Source: Isoetes taiwanensis (taxonomy: Eukaryota > Streptophyta > Lycopodiopsida > Isoetales > Isoetaceae). From it: a stretch of 64,000 nt of DNA. A model generated the notes under the pieces. It was given only the letters and a program-made list of their open reading frames with translations. It had not been told where the DNA came from and did not search any database. Made by a program: the position numbers and the translations under genes. The first letter of the stretch is position 1; every line of letters begins with the position of its first letter. Below are positions 45,261 to 56,270 of this stretch, in pieces. The DNA is taken from contig JAJEKV010000054.1 in assembly GCA_021234155.1 (NCBI GenBank), forward strand, positions 372,001 to 436,000, given 5' to 3'.

Positions 45261-45905
45261 TGTTGAGGGCCTTAGTTCACGTTATTGTCGATTTTAATTT
45301 GAGGTAGGTAGCTAGGGCTAGGTTAAGTTAGCGATGAATTTGGATGATTCCCTTCACACCCGTGCTAGTTAAAAAAAAATAGGTTAGGCTAACTTAATGT
45401 AGTACTAATTCGCACTAAAAGCGTTGGTAAAAAAAATAACTTAACTAATTAACTAAATTATTTCGAACATGTCTAGTTAAGTTAGCCAAAGGCATAAAAA
45501 ATTATATGTACAATTAACTAAACTTAAAGTGACCTCTATAGTGCTAATTTCTAATTTAGTTAATTTTTAGTTAATTTTGCTAACTAATCCGAACAAGGTG
45601 CGAAGATAAGTTTAGGTAGTGTGTTTTTGGTTAAAAAAGTTAACTAAAATTTGGGACTATCGCTAACTAATTAACTAGTAATCTGAATGTAAATTGACCG
45701 TGGGTGCGAATACCCTAATCTAACCTATTTAGTTTTTCTTGTTTCTTCTTCTTTTTCGGCTTTTGGGGGTGGGGGGTCGGATAAGGTATTAGTCGCCATA
45801 GGGCGTGTTATAAGTAATGATTATATGGTGCATACATGTTTGATATTGTCGGTATTATGTTGCATTTACTTTGTGCATGCTTAGCTTTTGTATTCATTAT
45901 TTTTG
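45261..45905. other. AT-rich intron-like segment
   Basis: Rich in TTAACTAA, GCTAACT and AACTAATTAACTA. It ends in a pyrimidine stretch and TTTGTAG at about 45918, resembling a splice acceptor before the next coding-like stretch. No gene. Confidence 0.45.
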
Positions 45906-45918
45906 TTTTGTTTGTAGG

Positions 45919-47270
45919 CATAAAAATGGCCTCGATGGGGACGAGATGCTTAGTGAAATTAGCGCATCCTCATCAATCAAATATCGCCTGCAGACCCAGA
46001 CCCGGAACGACATATGCAAACCGATGATCGAATTAACCGTTTTGTAGCATCGGTTGAGAAAGAATGTCGGTGCGAATTATGTGGGAGGTGGCGAGCATGA
46101 GTCCGAGTTGGAAGATATGATGAGAAAGAACTTAAAGTCTTGGGTTTGCAATCCCGAGCGAGAATTGAGGATGCTACTTAAGTATAAAGTGCCACTTATG
46201 AGCCCCTATCTTTGAGGCATACGTGGGGACGATGGGCTAATTGTATGAAGTGCAAAGGTTCGACGCATAAAAGATCACAAGATGGCGATGCTGTCCTCGA
46301 TGATGGCGGTGAAGGAGTTAGATAGTCTTATCCATGGTGGGAGCTCTATTGGTGCGGGGGCTAGATTATCATTACATGCTCATGATAAATGTCTTTGCAT
46401 TTATTGACAAACATTCCTGTGGATCTTTGTTGGAGTTGTAAAGTGCATTGGTAGTAAACAAGACCGCCAAATATACCAAATCGGATCTTGGGAACCCCTG
46501 TACTTTAATCAAGATGATTATTATATGGCATTGTGTGGAGAGGCCAAGATAGAGCTGCATCATGGTTGTTGGTGACAAGTATATCCGTTTCAAGAGCCCA
46601 AGTCCGGCATTGGCCACACCCCTTGGACTTGCCCACGAGGTCTTTGTGGAGATGAGCCACGAGGGGACCAATGGTAGTCCTGCCATTCATGAATGGAGGA
46701 ACCTTTGAGAATTACTTGACCATCTTCCGAGCCAATTCTCTTCTTATAGGAGATGGTCAAATGCAATGCATAGTGCTCCAAGAAGGGCTGATATGAAGAT
46801 AAGTGCGGAGTGGAAAGCCAAAATGAGACTTCGTGTATAAATGCGTCCCGAAATAGCTCTCGCTCTTGCGAAGGAGTCTATGCCATCCACGCTCGGGTTG
46901 GACACACACAAAGCTCAATTGCAAAAGGGTCAAACTCCATTTTGATGACTCCCTTACAAATGTGTGGGTGGCTATTGGTGATTGGGACACGGCCCTCGTT
47001 TTTTGCAAGGAGCGAATGCCCAAATTGAAGAGCCGTTATACACTACAAGATGGAGCTAAGCGATATCCTTGGTGGGAGAAGAGAGTTTTTACATCATCAT
47101 CAGATGACCAAGCATCATGGGGGCATGAGATATCCGACATATATTCCCCGGGCTACATTTACGAGATGCTCCTTGATTTTTGTCCAGCAATGCGGCTTAT
47201 GGGGTTGTGTGTTGAGATAAACCCAACCGACCGATACTCTCTAGCACATTGGACATCATCCAACATATGA
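45919..47270 (+). pseudogene. Unrecognised CACTA-internal coding region, frameshifted
   Basis: Protein-like stretches occur in several frames: MRKNLKSWVCNPERELRMLL near 46110-46190, MAMLSSMMAVKELDSLIHGG near 46280-46340, and a 134-codon frame at 46866-47270 with VAIGDWDTALVFCKERMPKL and SPGYIYEMLLDFCPAMRLMG. The region is preceded by an intron-acceptor-like site. I do not recognise the family. A degenerate second element ORF or a captured gene are both possible. Confidence 0.4.
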
Positions 47271-47599
47271 AGGTCCAAATGATGATGGATAGAGAGCTGG
47301 TGCACATGGATCGCCCATCTATTGCTCGCGTCGTCGATGTGTTCAAAAAAAGGCGGGGCTTTCTTACGATATAGTTGTGAGAGAGAGGCGACATATGAAG
47401 TGTGGTGATCCACTTGAGATGGCTAAGCTCTTTGTTAAATGCTTGCAAGAAGTGATTAATATAATTTTGTCTTCCTATTTGAGGCTTGTTGCAACCAATA
47501 AATGTTTTTTAGTCAAAATTACTAATGAAAAAAGTAATTTATTAATCAAAAAAATTATTATTAATGGTAAATAAATTATTAATCATAACTTGTAGATAA
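47271..47599. other. No recognised gene
   Basis: Short open pieces may extend the preceding region to about 47460. After that the sequence is AT-rich and non-coding. Confidence 0.35.
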
Positions 47600-47910
47600 A
47601 GTGTCGCTACAGACGTCAAACCCTAGGTTTTGTGTGCTACATCATCAAACCCTAGATTGTAAATGCCATGTGGCACAATCTAGGGTTTGATGATGTGGCA
47701 CACCTAAGCTAGGGTTTGATGACATGGCACTTACTATGATGTGGCAATAGGAAGTCGCGACGTGACACAACCTAGGGTTTGATGATGTGCCACACGCATA
47801 GCGTGGGGTTTCATGATGTGGCACTAAAAATGCCACGATGGGATAATTTAGGGTTGATTGTATGACATGATACATGGCACGATAATATGGCAACCTAGAG
47901 TTCGATATGC
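47600..47910. repeat. Degenerate CTAGGGTTTGATGATGTGGC repeats
   Basis: At least six imperfect copies of (C)TAGGGTTTGATGATGTGGCAC or its complement in both orientations (complement CATCAAACCCTAG near 47640). Spacing about 40-60 bp. No coding content. Confidence 0.8.
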
Positions 47911-48049
47911 ACCCCATACATATATCTGAGATACTTTTCTAATATAAATAAGAAGATAAGAATATAAATTTAGGTATTTATTCAAAGACACTTGTTCAAA
48001 GCTTTTCTCTCGCTAATTCTCGTTATGTTCAAATTAATATATATAGTCA

Positions 48050-48162
48050 TGGCGGAGGCTCAATTCTTAGCGGTTTTCCTCATTGTGGCCCTCTTTCTGC
48101 TGATGCAATATTCATGGCATTACGCGTCTCCCCCTCCGCCCCCGGTCAAGACGGTCAAGACT
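48050..48162 (+). CDS. Possible small exon: hydrophobic leader plus proline run
   Basis: ATG at 48050 gives MAEAQFLAVFLIVALFLLMQ, a signal-peptide-like segment, then a run of prolines and KTVKTA before GTAAGT, a donor-like site. It may be the first exon of a small secreted or membrane peptide, or part of the element's next ORF. Evidence is limited to composition. Confidence 0.3.
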
Positions 48163-48349
48163 GCAGTAAGTCTGCCGGGGCTCATTAGTGGCACATTTCG
48201 AACCATAAAAATACTATTTTTCATCTCTATGGTTTGTAAGTATCATTCTATTATTGCAACCAATATCATTCATGGTTATCAAATGTTTCTCTCACAATTT
48301 CTTTTGATCTAGGTGTGCTCTTTTTCTCGGCGATGAATAGAGGTAATCG

Positions 48350-50472
48350 CTAATCGCATGAGGAGAATGAGCAAGACGAAGGTAAGTATTTATATAGTTT
48401 TTATTATATGCTTTACCCTCTAATTAGGTATGTGAGTTTATGCATGGAGTTTTAATTTGTTGTGTAGAGGAAAGGGACGAGTTTAGAGAAAATAGGAGGA
48501 GGACTCCACGAGGTAGGGGCAATCGTGCTGATGGTCCTCCAAGACGCCAACCTCCACCTATCACTACACCAAAGCGAGGTTTGGGTATTAAGATAGCTTT
48601 TTTATAAAAATAATAAATAAATGAATTGTTTTTGCATGATATTTGTGCTTCTGCGACTCCTCCGCCTCGCTCCGCCTTCCTCGCAAACATGTCTCCGAGA
48701 GAGACCAAATTAAAAGCATATTTTGCCTCTTTGACACCAACGCCCGGTTAGGTGACCTCCCGCTCCTATTCCCCAACGACATAGTGTTGATTATCGGCCT
48801 CCACGTTCGCGAGAATATTGAGAATGCTAGACATAGTATGGACTCGTTCTAGGCAAAGAGGCGAGGGAACAGATTTTTCTAATGCAAGGAACTTGGAGGA
48901 AGATTTCAACGGTAAATATATATCCACTACGCATTACCAAACATTTCTTTGGTTGCAGCATGTTAAAGATGCTCATTCTCTCATTACTTCCCAGGTCAAG
49001 AAGTAGTGGAGCAACAGACTCACAACCTTCAAGATCGCGACGATCATCACAGGGTTCGGGATCCGAAGAACATGGTCGCTCGCCTGACTTGGAGAGGCAA
49101 GGATCCCGACGACGTCCACGTGTCACTGAAGAAGAGCGTCCATTTCGCTTTGTTTTAGACACGTAAGTCTGCGGGTGATTTGGCCCCGAATATACCCGAC
49201 TATCATATTAATAATAATTTTTTGATGTAAGTTATGTGAACATATTATTTAAGATATCAACCTTAAATATTAGTACTTTGTCATCTAAATTTGTTGTTTT
49301 GTTCATTCTCTTCACTTAGAATACATTGCAAAGTGCTCAAAAGGTTCTTAATCGGGACGGGATATGTATATTGACGGTAGACATAAACACGCTTTTATAT
49401 ACCCACCATTTATGCTTCAGGGACGCTCTTCCTAAGAAGGATGATGAGGGAAGTGTCTTTTATACTACACTGAGGGACGCGGTCACAAATAATATCTCTC
49501 GTTTATGGCCTCCCCGCGGTATAGGGGAGTGGCCTGGCGCTTATGACCAACGCGAAATAGAGAGCGTCAAAAATAAAATGAAACAGAGTTTCCCAGAGAT
49601 AGAAAAAGCAAAGGCGTTTAACTGGAAGAAGCTCACTTCGATGATGGGCGAGCTTATACGTAAAAGGAGGTACATGACCTAGTCATAGTCTTGTTTTTAT
49701 TATTTTGATATGGCGTTGATCTATCGATTTATGTCAAAGGCACCATGTGGTCAAGGAACTGAAGCAGACTTGCGAAAAAGAAGGAGGCGATTGGTCAAAA
49801 GTCCCTAAACCACTTAATCTCCACAAGGAAGATATCAAGGTATTTCTTATTTTTTTTGTCATTCGTTCACTTTAACTTGTGATAATGTTGTGTGCCTTGC
49901 AATCAGATTGCATTGAGCGAACGCAAAGGATCCAGAAAGCAAACATAGAGCTCGGACCGACAAAGCAACTAAAAGTGATCGAAAGGCGTCTCATTTGGGC
50001 TCCGGCGGTCGAAAAGGGTTTTTCCATAGATTCGTAAGAGCTATATTAGTTCACATTAATTTTAATAAGAACTTTAAATGTCACTAGCTAATACTCGTTA
50101 TATTGTCATAGGAACATCTATACGGGTTTGCCCCTAACAAGCAGCAGGTACAAGTAGCCCACTTTGAACGTGGAAATTTGTTTATCTGTATCAACAAGGT
50201 TATCTGACGAGGGAACTCTCCCAATTGGCGGGAATGCGGGGGGGTGCGTTGTAGAAAATTATTATAATTCTATGAACTACATTATCGCCATATTCTTTTG
50301 GTTTTTATAGGAAGCAGTGGCGGATATGAATGAAGGTCTACAGCATGACATAAGGCTCGGGCGCGGCGAGGGATCTGCAAACGTCGATGGAGAGCCATCC
50401 AATCGCAACCGTACCGTGCGTCCTCTAACTACGTACTCGGATGACTACTCCACTGAATCTGAGAGAGAGTAG
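48350..50472 (+). pseudogene. Possible second CACTA ORF (Transposase_24/Ptta-like), multi-exon
   Basis: Exon-like islands with GT/AG edges include about 48470-48580 (basic, Arg/Pro-rich) and about 48990-49160. A 118-codon frame at 49326-49682 contains LWPPRGIGEWPGAYD and KAFNWKKLTSMMGELIRKRR. Next come about 49740-49840 (HHVVKELKQTCEKEGGDW) and about 50311-50472 ending YSTESERE and TAG. The DAVTNNISRLWPP...W.....KNKMKQSFPE....+ pattern resembles the plant Ptta/En/Spm ORF1 family. The assignment is tentative. It lies just upstream of the right subterminal repeats. Confidence 0.4.
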
Positions 50473-50679
50473 CTCTAGGCTAAAAGGGTGGATACTCCTC
50501 TTAACGAGTCTTTTGTGATTATTTAAAAATATAAATACAATTCACTTTTGTGATTATTTAAAAATATAAATATAAAAATAATTTTGTGACTATTTAAAAA
50601 TATGAATATAAAAACACTTTTGTGATTTTTTAAAAATATTTTTATATAAATATATTTTTTATTTTTTTTTATTTTTTTC

Positions 50680-51165
50680 CCCTTCACGTCGCATGCGACG
50701 TATCCACGTGGCTTTTTTTTTTTTGCCACGTGGCTTTTTTATATAAATATATATATTTTTTTTTCCCCTTCACGTCGCATGCGACGTATCCACGTGGCTT
50801 TTTTTTTTTGCTACGTGGCTTTTCTACACGCCGGATTTTTCGGAATTTTCCGCGAACCGTTTCTACGGTCACGCCGCATGCGACGATATACGCGGGCTTT
50901 TCACCACGCGACGTGGATTTTGGTGATGTTCCACGGTATATTCCACGGTATATTCCACGGTATATTTCACGTGTCACGTGCCATGCGACGTCTGCGCGAC
51001 GTCTGTTTCATCGCCTCATACGCTGACGCCTCGCGCTGACGCCGGCCAACGCCGATAGCGTCGACGCACGCCGCGATGCGACGAAACCGGCAACGACGCC
51101 GGCGTCTGATAGAAGCGCGACGACGCGTCGACGTCCAGACAGATGTCGCGCAGACGTCGCTATTG
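50680..51165. repeat. CACTA right subterminal repeat region
   Basis: Contains two ~88 bp units, each with CACGTCGCATGCGACGTATC followed by CACGTGGC and a T-run (50685 and 50773). Then come CACGCCGCATGCGACG, three tandem CCACGGTATATT units (50928-50965), and a dense GACGTC/GCGACG block. Confidence 0.85.
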
Positions 51166-51195
51166 GCGTCGCTAAATGGCCTTTTTCTTGTTGTG
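51164..51195 (-). repeat. CACTA right terminal inverted repeat
   Basis: It ends CTTGTTGTG, followed by the target duplication ACT. Read on the minus strand it gives CACAACAAGAAAAAGG and ATTTAGCGACGC. Confidence 0.8.
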
Positions 51196-51247
51196 ACTGC
51201 TGCTTATGTCCACCCATTCAATTTGAGGCTTTTTCTACAAGGATGTT

Positions 51248-51520
51248 GATATCCTCTCTTCCACAGTGACCTCCCTAATGCCGCATGTAATCTGTTTTAT
51301 ACAAGGACATGAAAATATAATGTGCATGGAGAGCAGTTGTGTAGGATTTCTGGCATGGCTAGAATGCAAGGTAGTGGAGGAAATTCTATTAGCGGAAGGG
51401 ATTCCATTAACATGCCTACAAAAGGGTTCATATACAGCACAAAAGGATGAGAAGGTTCATGCCAACAGAAGAGGATATGGCATAGCTGCGTATGAATACT
51501 TTGCTCGAATTCGAAACTAG
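51248..51520 (+). other. Open frame outside CACTA, unrecognised
   Basis: Eighty-odd codons (MPHVICFIQGHENIMC, VVEEILLAEGIPLTCLQ, YGIAAYEYFARIRN) end in TAG. Composition is plausible for protein but there is no motif, promoter or intron structure. Low support. Confidence 0.2.
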
Positions 51521-51607
51521 ATGGAAAACAGAGCAACACATACCTGCAAGTAGAAGGAAAGACCAATATCTTTTTGCCGTTTGGGTCACGAGAAAAGTTT
51601 TTCAAAA

Positions 51608-51859
51608 CTACTTAACCGAACCGGTTGTTTCGACCGTCGCCTTTGTCACTTCCATACTTGCAGACTCAACTCTTCTACGGTACGGTGCTCCAACAAAACC
51701 CTCATAAAAACCGTTGGCCATACCCATGAGCTCTGCTCGCGCGCTGGCTTCTGTGTAAGCACAAAGGAGGCAAGGCAAGTTTGGAGGCAAGGCAAGTTTT
51801 CTAGCTGCAATGAACTGTGCCGGAAAAATTGAGATTGCCCTATATTCAAGTCTCTGCAT
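51608..51859 (-). pseudogene. Candidate terminal exon, unrecognised protein
   Basis: On the minus strand, following an acceptor-like TTTGAATGCAG, the frame RLEYRAISIFPAQFIAARKL...GMANGFYEGFVGAPYRRR runs 83 codons to a stop. A 17-18 bp phrase (CTTGCCTTGCCTCCAAA) is tandemly repeated within it. It looks like a C-terminal coding exon, but no family was recognised and no upstream exon was found. Confidence 0.3.
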
Positions 51860-52395
51860 TCAAACAACAAAATAAAACTCTAAAATATGTGACTCAAACT
51901 TTGCATGCCAAAAAAAAAAAACGGGTAAAATTAAAAAAAGGAAAAAAAAACTCTGCCCCTAAAATAAAAAGAGGGCTTTTGTTGTGAGCCCTTGGATGTT
52001 GGACCATTGAAAAAAAAAAGCTAAATCAACGGCTAAGAAATGGTGCACTCTAGATGTACGCATTAGTACATCTATTCGAATACGCCATGAAATCTTAGGC
52101 AAACCTTTGTGAAAAGCGTACAAAAACACAAAAAAAACCCCCTGTTATTATGCTACATATTGCAGTTTCAAATTCAAAACGTTGGCGTGCTCTTCACGCT
52201 AAAAAGACACCATTAATGCATTTGGTAATACAATCTTCCACAAGATCTTACACACATGTGGGTAGATTACATTTTGTCATATAAGCTTGCACATGTGCCA
52301 CAAGATCTTACACACGTGCCTAGACTCTTTCATTTTATTTTAAAAAACAGAAACCTTATAAGATAAGATAAGATGAATTTTTACGTCCAAAAAGT
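51860..52395. repeat. Repeat remnants: element tail plus MITE left end
   Basis: A-rich tracts (51908-51950), then AAAAGCGTACAAAAACAC...CCCCCTGTTATTATGCTACATATT, matching the tail at about 17975-18025. This is followed at 52170 by the TTCAAAACGTTGGCGTGCTC end of the MITE family at 21108. The right terminus of this MITE copy is not found. Confidence 0.65.
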
Positions 52396-52465
52396 AAACT
52401 ATGTATAGTTTCCATTCGGAAATCTTACAAGGTTTTCCCTACAGGAAACCAAAGGTAGTATCCAT

Positions 52466-52506
52466 GGAAACTTGATGTAGTTTCACGAAAATTACATCAA
52501 GTTTCC
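52466..52506. repeat. Perfect 14 bp hairpin
   Basis: GGAAACTTGATGTA (52466-52479) and its exact complement (52493-52506) are separated by 13 bases. The surrounding 52440-52560 has several GGTTTCC/GGAAACC variants, so it is probably part of a decayed MITE. Confidence 0.75.
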
Positions 52507-54287
52507 ATTGAAACCACATTAAGTTTCAATAAGAAACCCTATGAGGTTTCCAGCGAACTCCAACCCAAATCGGGAGTAGAAAAAACCATCGCCAATCGGG
52601 CGTAGATAACATCTTCGAATGAATTATGTTCTAGGATCTCTTGATGTAATTTTACCTCATTTCATCACTCCTAAAGTATGGCCATAAAAACATTTTGGTT
52701 GTGGCCCACGCGATATTTATGTCACTATTTAGTCAAGGTTTGAAAAAGGGATACAATAATATATTAAAAACTATGCTCAAAAAATGGTTACAATAATTTA
52801 AAAAAAAATTATGGAAAAGGGAGGAGGATTTATTAATGGCCATTGTTCCAAAATGATTAGTTAGCTAGGCTTTTATCCTTGAAATTTCAATTTTCCAAAG
52901 GCATCTTCTTCTATTTTATATATGGGGGTATTTGACTTCGTATGTACATAATGCGTAGCTTTCAAAGGTTTAATGCATAGGTTTACATAGTTTTAATGCA
53001 TAAGTTTACATAGGTTTTATGGACACCTCCTCGTAGATATTTCTATCGTCTTTAAGTTGCTTCAGTGGCTTGGAACAATTTGGAGGGTGCTCCATATGTT
53101 GTTCCCATTAAATGGTCCTTGTGGGGAAAAAGTGTAATCGTTGTGACAGCACGGCGGCCATGGTCTCTTCATTCAATGTAAAATAAATTGTAATGACATT
53201 ATTTATAAATAAAAATTCATTGAATTTTGTTTGGAGAAAATAAACTATTCCATTGGTTTTAAATGTGTTTTTTAGTTTCTTGAATTACACTTTCCAGAAA
53301 TCGAGGCCATTTTTATTCCTTAAGTTTTCTATTCATACAAGATAAGATAAGATGAATTTTTACAAGCAATAAGTCTTCTTTTCAGACAATAATGGGGCTT
53401 AAAACAATTCGCACGTCCTTTTGGATTGAAATAACATGGTTTCAAAAAAAAATTAGGAATCGCATGTGACCCACTTTAATTAAATGCGACTTGAAGGCAG
53501 AACATCAGATTGAGTTGCATGGAGCATGCTTCCATTTAAAAACCAGATAAATTGACTCTGTTCTTGTAGAGAAAAACACCATTTAGTCTGGCGCCATGGC
53601 GATAGGGCTCCAACATCGCTGGACACAAAGAAAAGAAGGCAGAAATGAAAATACAGCAAGATAAAAAATAAAATAAAATTGTGCCATGTGGTGCTGCCAA
53701 ATTGGCGTTAGGTGGCTTCCACGTAACAGGAATCTCCTTTTAGGAGGAATTTCGGGGATGTCAACCATGTCTCTGCGCTAGCGCACATCGGCGTTGTTTC
53801 CACGCCCGGAAATACCCACGAAAGGGGGATTCCCTTATACAAGATGGCATTTAAAAAATGTTTGATGGCGGGATATTGGCAAGTGGGAAGCATCTCTTTG
53901 AATGAACCTCGGATAAAAGTTTGATACGTCATATTCCATTTTTTGATCCCTTTTTTATTTCAGATTTGCTTCTCTTGCTGTGCCTCCTGTTTGGGTTCCA
54001 TAGGCCATTGGTCTCCGTGGACGATAGAAACTTTATTCTATTCTATTCTATTCTCATTATTCAAATTTTTATGTATACAATTGATACATGCACCTAGAGG
54101 CATGTGGTGTGTTCTAATGCATTAAGAGCAATTGAACACTATAGAAGTGCATTACAGATTCACATAGCGGCCCTGGACATGGCTCAATCCAAGTAGTCTG
54201 GTAGTTTAAGGTCATTTCTTGGGTTGTTGACATTGTTTTGTGAACAAGTTTCATATGCAAGTATAATGTCTACCTCTTGTTGTTACT
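52507..54287. other. No gene recognised
   Basis: AT-rich intergenic sequence. GATAAGATAAGATGAATTTT occurs at about 52362 and 53340. CTATT repeats occur near 54040. Minus-strand open frames at 53583-53932 lack family features. Confidence 0.4.
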
Positions 54288-54294
54288 CTAGTAG

Positions 54295-54523
54295 CCCGGG
54301 GGATGTACCTATCAGGGGGTATGGCATCAGATTCGACGGGTAGCCAAAAATCCCCCTTATACGCATTTGCGAAAGGCAATTCCCCCCTCTGTGTATAAAT
54401 TTTGCACTAGATCAATGCTTAAAAACACTCCTAATGTCTAAATACCTATGAAAATGGTCCAAAAAATCCTCATTTGTTGAACTCTCATGATTTATACGCA
54501 GATCAAAAGTGAATCCCCCGGGT
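54295..54523. mobile_element. MITE related to the one at 2467-2714
   Basis: The termini CCCGGGGGAT and ATCCCCCGGG are inverted. The flanks CTAGTAG (54288-54294) and CCAGTAG (54524-54530) are a 7 bp target duplication with one change. Internal phrases (GCCAAAAATCCCCCTTATAC; GAAAATGGTCCAAAAAA; TTTATACGCAGATC-like) match the copy at 2467 in order. Confidence 0.8.
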
Positions 54524-54568
54524 CCAGTAGGCTTATTGATGGTGTATATGAGAGAGAGATGCATGAAG

Positions 54569-54680
54569 AGGAGGTTAACCCTCCTCTTGAGCAGATTATG
54601 GGAAATAACCCTCGAGGCCGGCAGGCCGAGAGGGTTTGTTTCCCATAATCTGCAAGAGAGGAGGGTTGACCTCCCTTAAA
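54569..54680. repeat. Short fold-back element
   Basis: GGAGGTTAACCCTCCTCTTG ... GCAGATTATGGGAAATAACC is mirrored as GTTTCCCATAATCTGC ... GAGGAGGGTTGACCTCC. The ~50 bp arms are nearly perfect and meet at a GGCCGGCAGGCC centre. No coding capacity. Confidence 0.85.
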
Positions 54681-54838
54681 CCACAGGTGAGCAGTTTATT
54701 AAGCAGATTGATAAGCCTCTGCAGATTCCTAAATCAATGGATGAAGCCATGGCTGATTTTTAACTCTGATGGAAATTTTCTGCTTGAAGACAAGGGCAGA
54801 AACTTGCTCTAAAATTCTGGCACAACAAATAGCAGGCT

Positions 54839-55490
54839 TTAAAAAACAGCAAACGGAGAATAACTACAAAGCATGCCCCAGCAAACAGGCTGTTGGGCTA
54901 AGCATGACCGAGAAAATTTTTCTTTAAGCATGGCGAGCTTGGCCTGTAGCAAAGGCATCTTGTCATGGCCATTATTATTCTCTGAGCAAGAAATAGAAGC
55001 ACAAATGCTTTGCACCTGCCAGATCTGTGGCTTCGGCAACTCTGTAAGAGTAATTAGGAAACGGATGTATCGTGCTTTAAACCTGTAACAGAAAAATTTC
55101 ATTAGTTATGCTAAAACATTCCTAGAACAGAGGATATGCAAAAGAATGATCTGTAACGAAAATACTCATCCATACATGCATTATGATCCGTTCAAGCCAG
55201 TGCAGAGAACTGAAGCATGTTGCAAAAGTTAAAAAAAGGGCAAACAAAAACTGTGTTCCGGCGAGATTCGGCACCAAATGCAAGGTGTAAGGCCATAATA
55301 TAGAAGAAATCTGATAAGCCAAGAGACATTATAGGCATACCTCATCCTTTCATGGCGACCATAGCTGCCGACATGAGAAATTTAAGGCTGGAATGTTGCG
55401 TTCTTTTATCCCACCAGAAAAAGAACGTACAGTGCTCGAAAATGAAAACAGATCATGATGGAGCTCCATTGCCGGTGGAAGGTGATTAAG
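54839..55490 (-). pseudogene. Candidate two-exon minus-strand gene remnant
   Basis: A minus-strand ATG near 55468 opens MELHHDLFSFSSTVRSFSGG and KERNIPALNFSCRQLW. A donor-like GAG|GTATGCC lies near 55341. A later exon begins after TTCTGTTACAG at about 55085 and reads TELPKPQIWQVQSICASISC and LQAKLAMLKEKFSRS to a stop near 54839. A ~68 bp segment including the start (GATGGAGCTCCAT) is tandemly duplicated at 55445-55545. A stop before the donor breaks the simple model. Function unknown. Confidence 0.3.
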
Positions 55491-55953
55491 TGAAGGTGGA
55501 AGAAAATGAAAACAGATCCTGATGGAGCTCCATCGCCGGTGTTGATCGGTGGAGTTAATCGATGCAGAGTAAACAGGGGATAACGGACGGGTATGATTAG
55601 GGAGATCTACGTGGCAATCTAATAATTGTTAAATTAGAATAAAAGAATATTCGAAAGATTATCGTGATAACCTCCTACAGATTATCGTGATAATCTTCAG
55701 CAATCCAAATTTCATGTTATAACCTATGTTTGATCCAACGGCTGCGAACGGTTGGATCGTGATAAACTGCAAGACCTGTGGTTTAAGGTGTTTGTTTAAT
55801 GCTTTTTCCAAGTATTATGGGTTTATTGATGTTTATGCATACAGGCTAGAGCCATAAGCCACATTGGTTAGGTTAGCCTATTAGATCTACATACGCATCA
55901 AAAGTCCCATGTCAGGGACGAAACGTGGCTGAATTCCCTGGTGTCCTTTTCAG
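55491..55953. other. Intergenic, possible upstream region of PPR gene
   Basis: ATTATCGTGATAA-type short repeats occur near 55660-55695. The stretch 55850-55953 precedes a strong donor-like site and may be the non-coding first exon of the PPR gene. Confidence 0.4.
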
Positions 55954-56223
55954 GTAAGATACTTGGGTGGGCCTAGACAATGGTGGCTGCCCCTGTAGAG
56001 GCATCTTGGTCCGCACTGCTGGGTCTCCCATCAGGGATGAATGCTCCTGTTTGGGATGCCTGTGGCTATTTTCGGCGGGCCTACACAACGGCGGTCACCC
56101 CTGTGGTCTGTTATGTGGGTAAAGAATGACTAGTATGGCTGAATTATGCTTGCTGTCTCTATTTGCTGTATTGATTTGCTGTTATGAGGTTGAATTCTAC
56201 ACAGTACTTGTTTTCATCTGCAG
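55954..56223 (+). other. Probable 5'UTR intron of the PPR gene
   Basis: CAG|GTAAGA at 55951-55959 and CATCTGCAG at 56215-56223 are consensus splice sites 270 bp apart, 48 bp upstream of the PPR start. Inside, GGGCCTA-ACAA-GG-GG-CACCCCTGT is present twice in diverged form. Confidence 0.45.
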
Positions 56224-56270
56224 CAATGCTGGGGAAGCTTACTATACACAACATGAGCTAGCCAAGGATT

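Larger units (their letters stand above)
22502..51195. mobile_element. Giant CACTA (EnSpm)-type DNA transposon, ~28.7 kb, composite
   Basis: The left end is CACAACAAGAGAATGG followed by TTTTAGCGACG. The reverse complement of the right end is CACAACAAGAAAAAGG followed by ATTTAGCGACG. ACT flanks both sides (22499-22501 and 51196-51198), a 3 bp target duplication as made by CACTA transposases. Subterminal DNA on both sides is packed with CGTCG/GCGACG repeats, another hallmark. The interior encodes a decayed TNP2-like transposase (27640-32560) on the plus strand and a possible second transposase ORF (48350-50472). It also contains host-gene fragments, a 10 kb tandem array and further subterminal-type clusters at 26630, 33225 and 43630. 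These clusters suggest nesting or rearrangement of several family members. The outer boundary is well supported; the internal history is inference. Confidence 0.75.
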
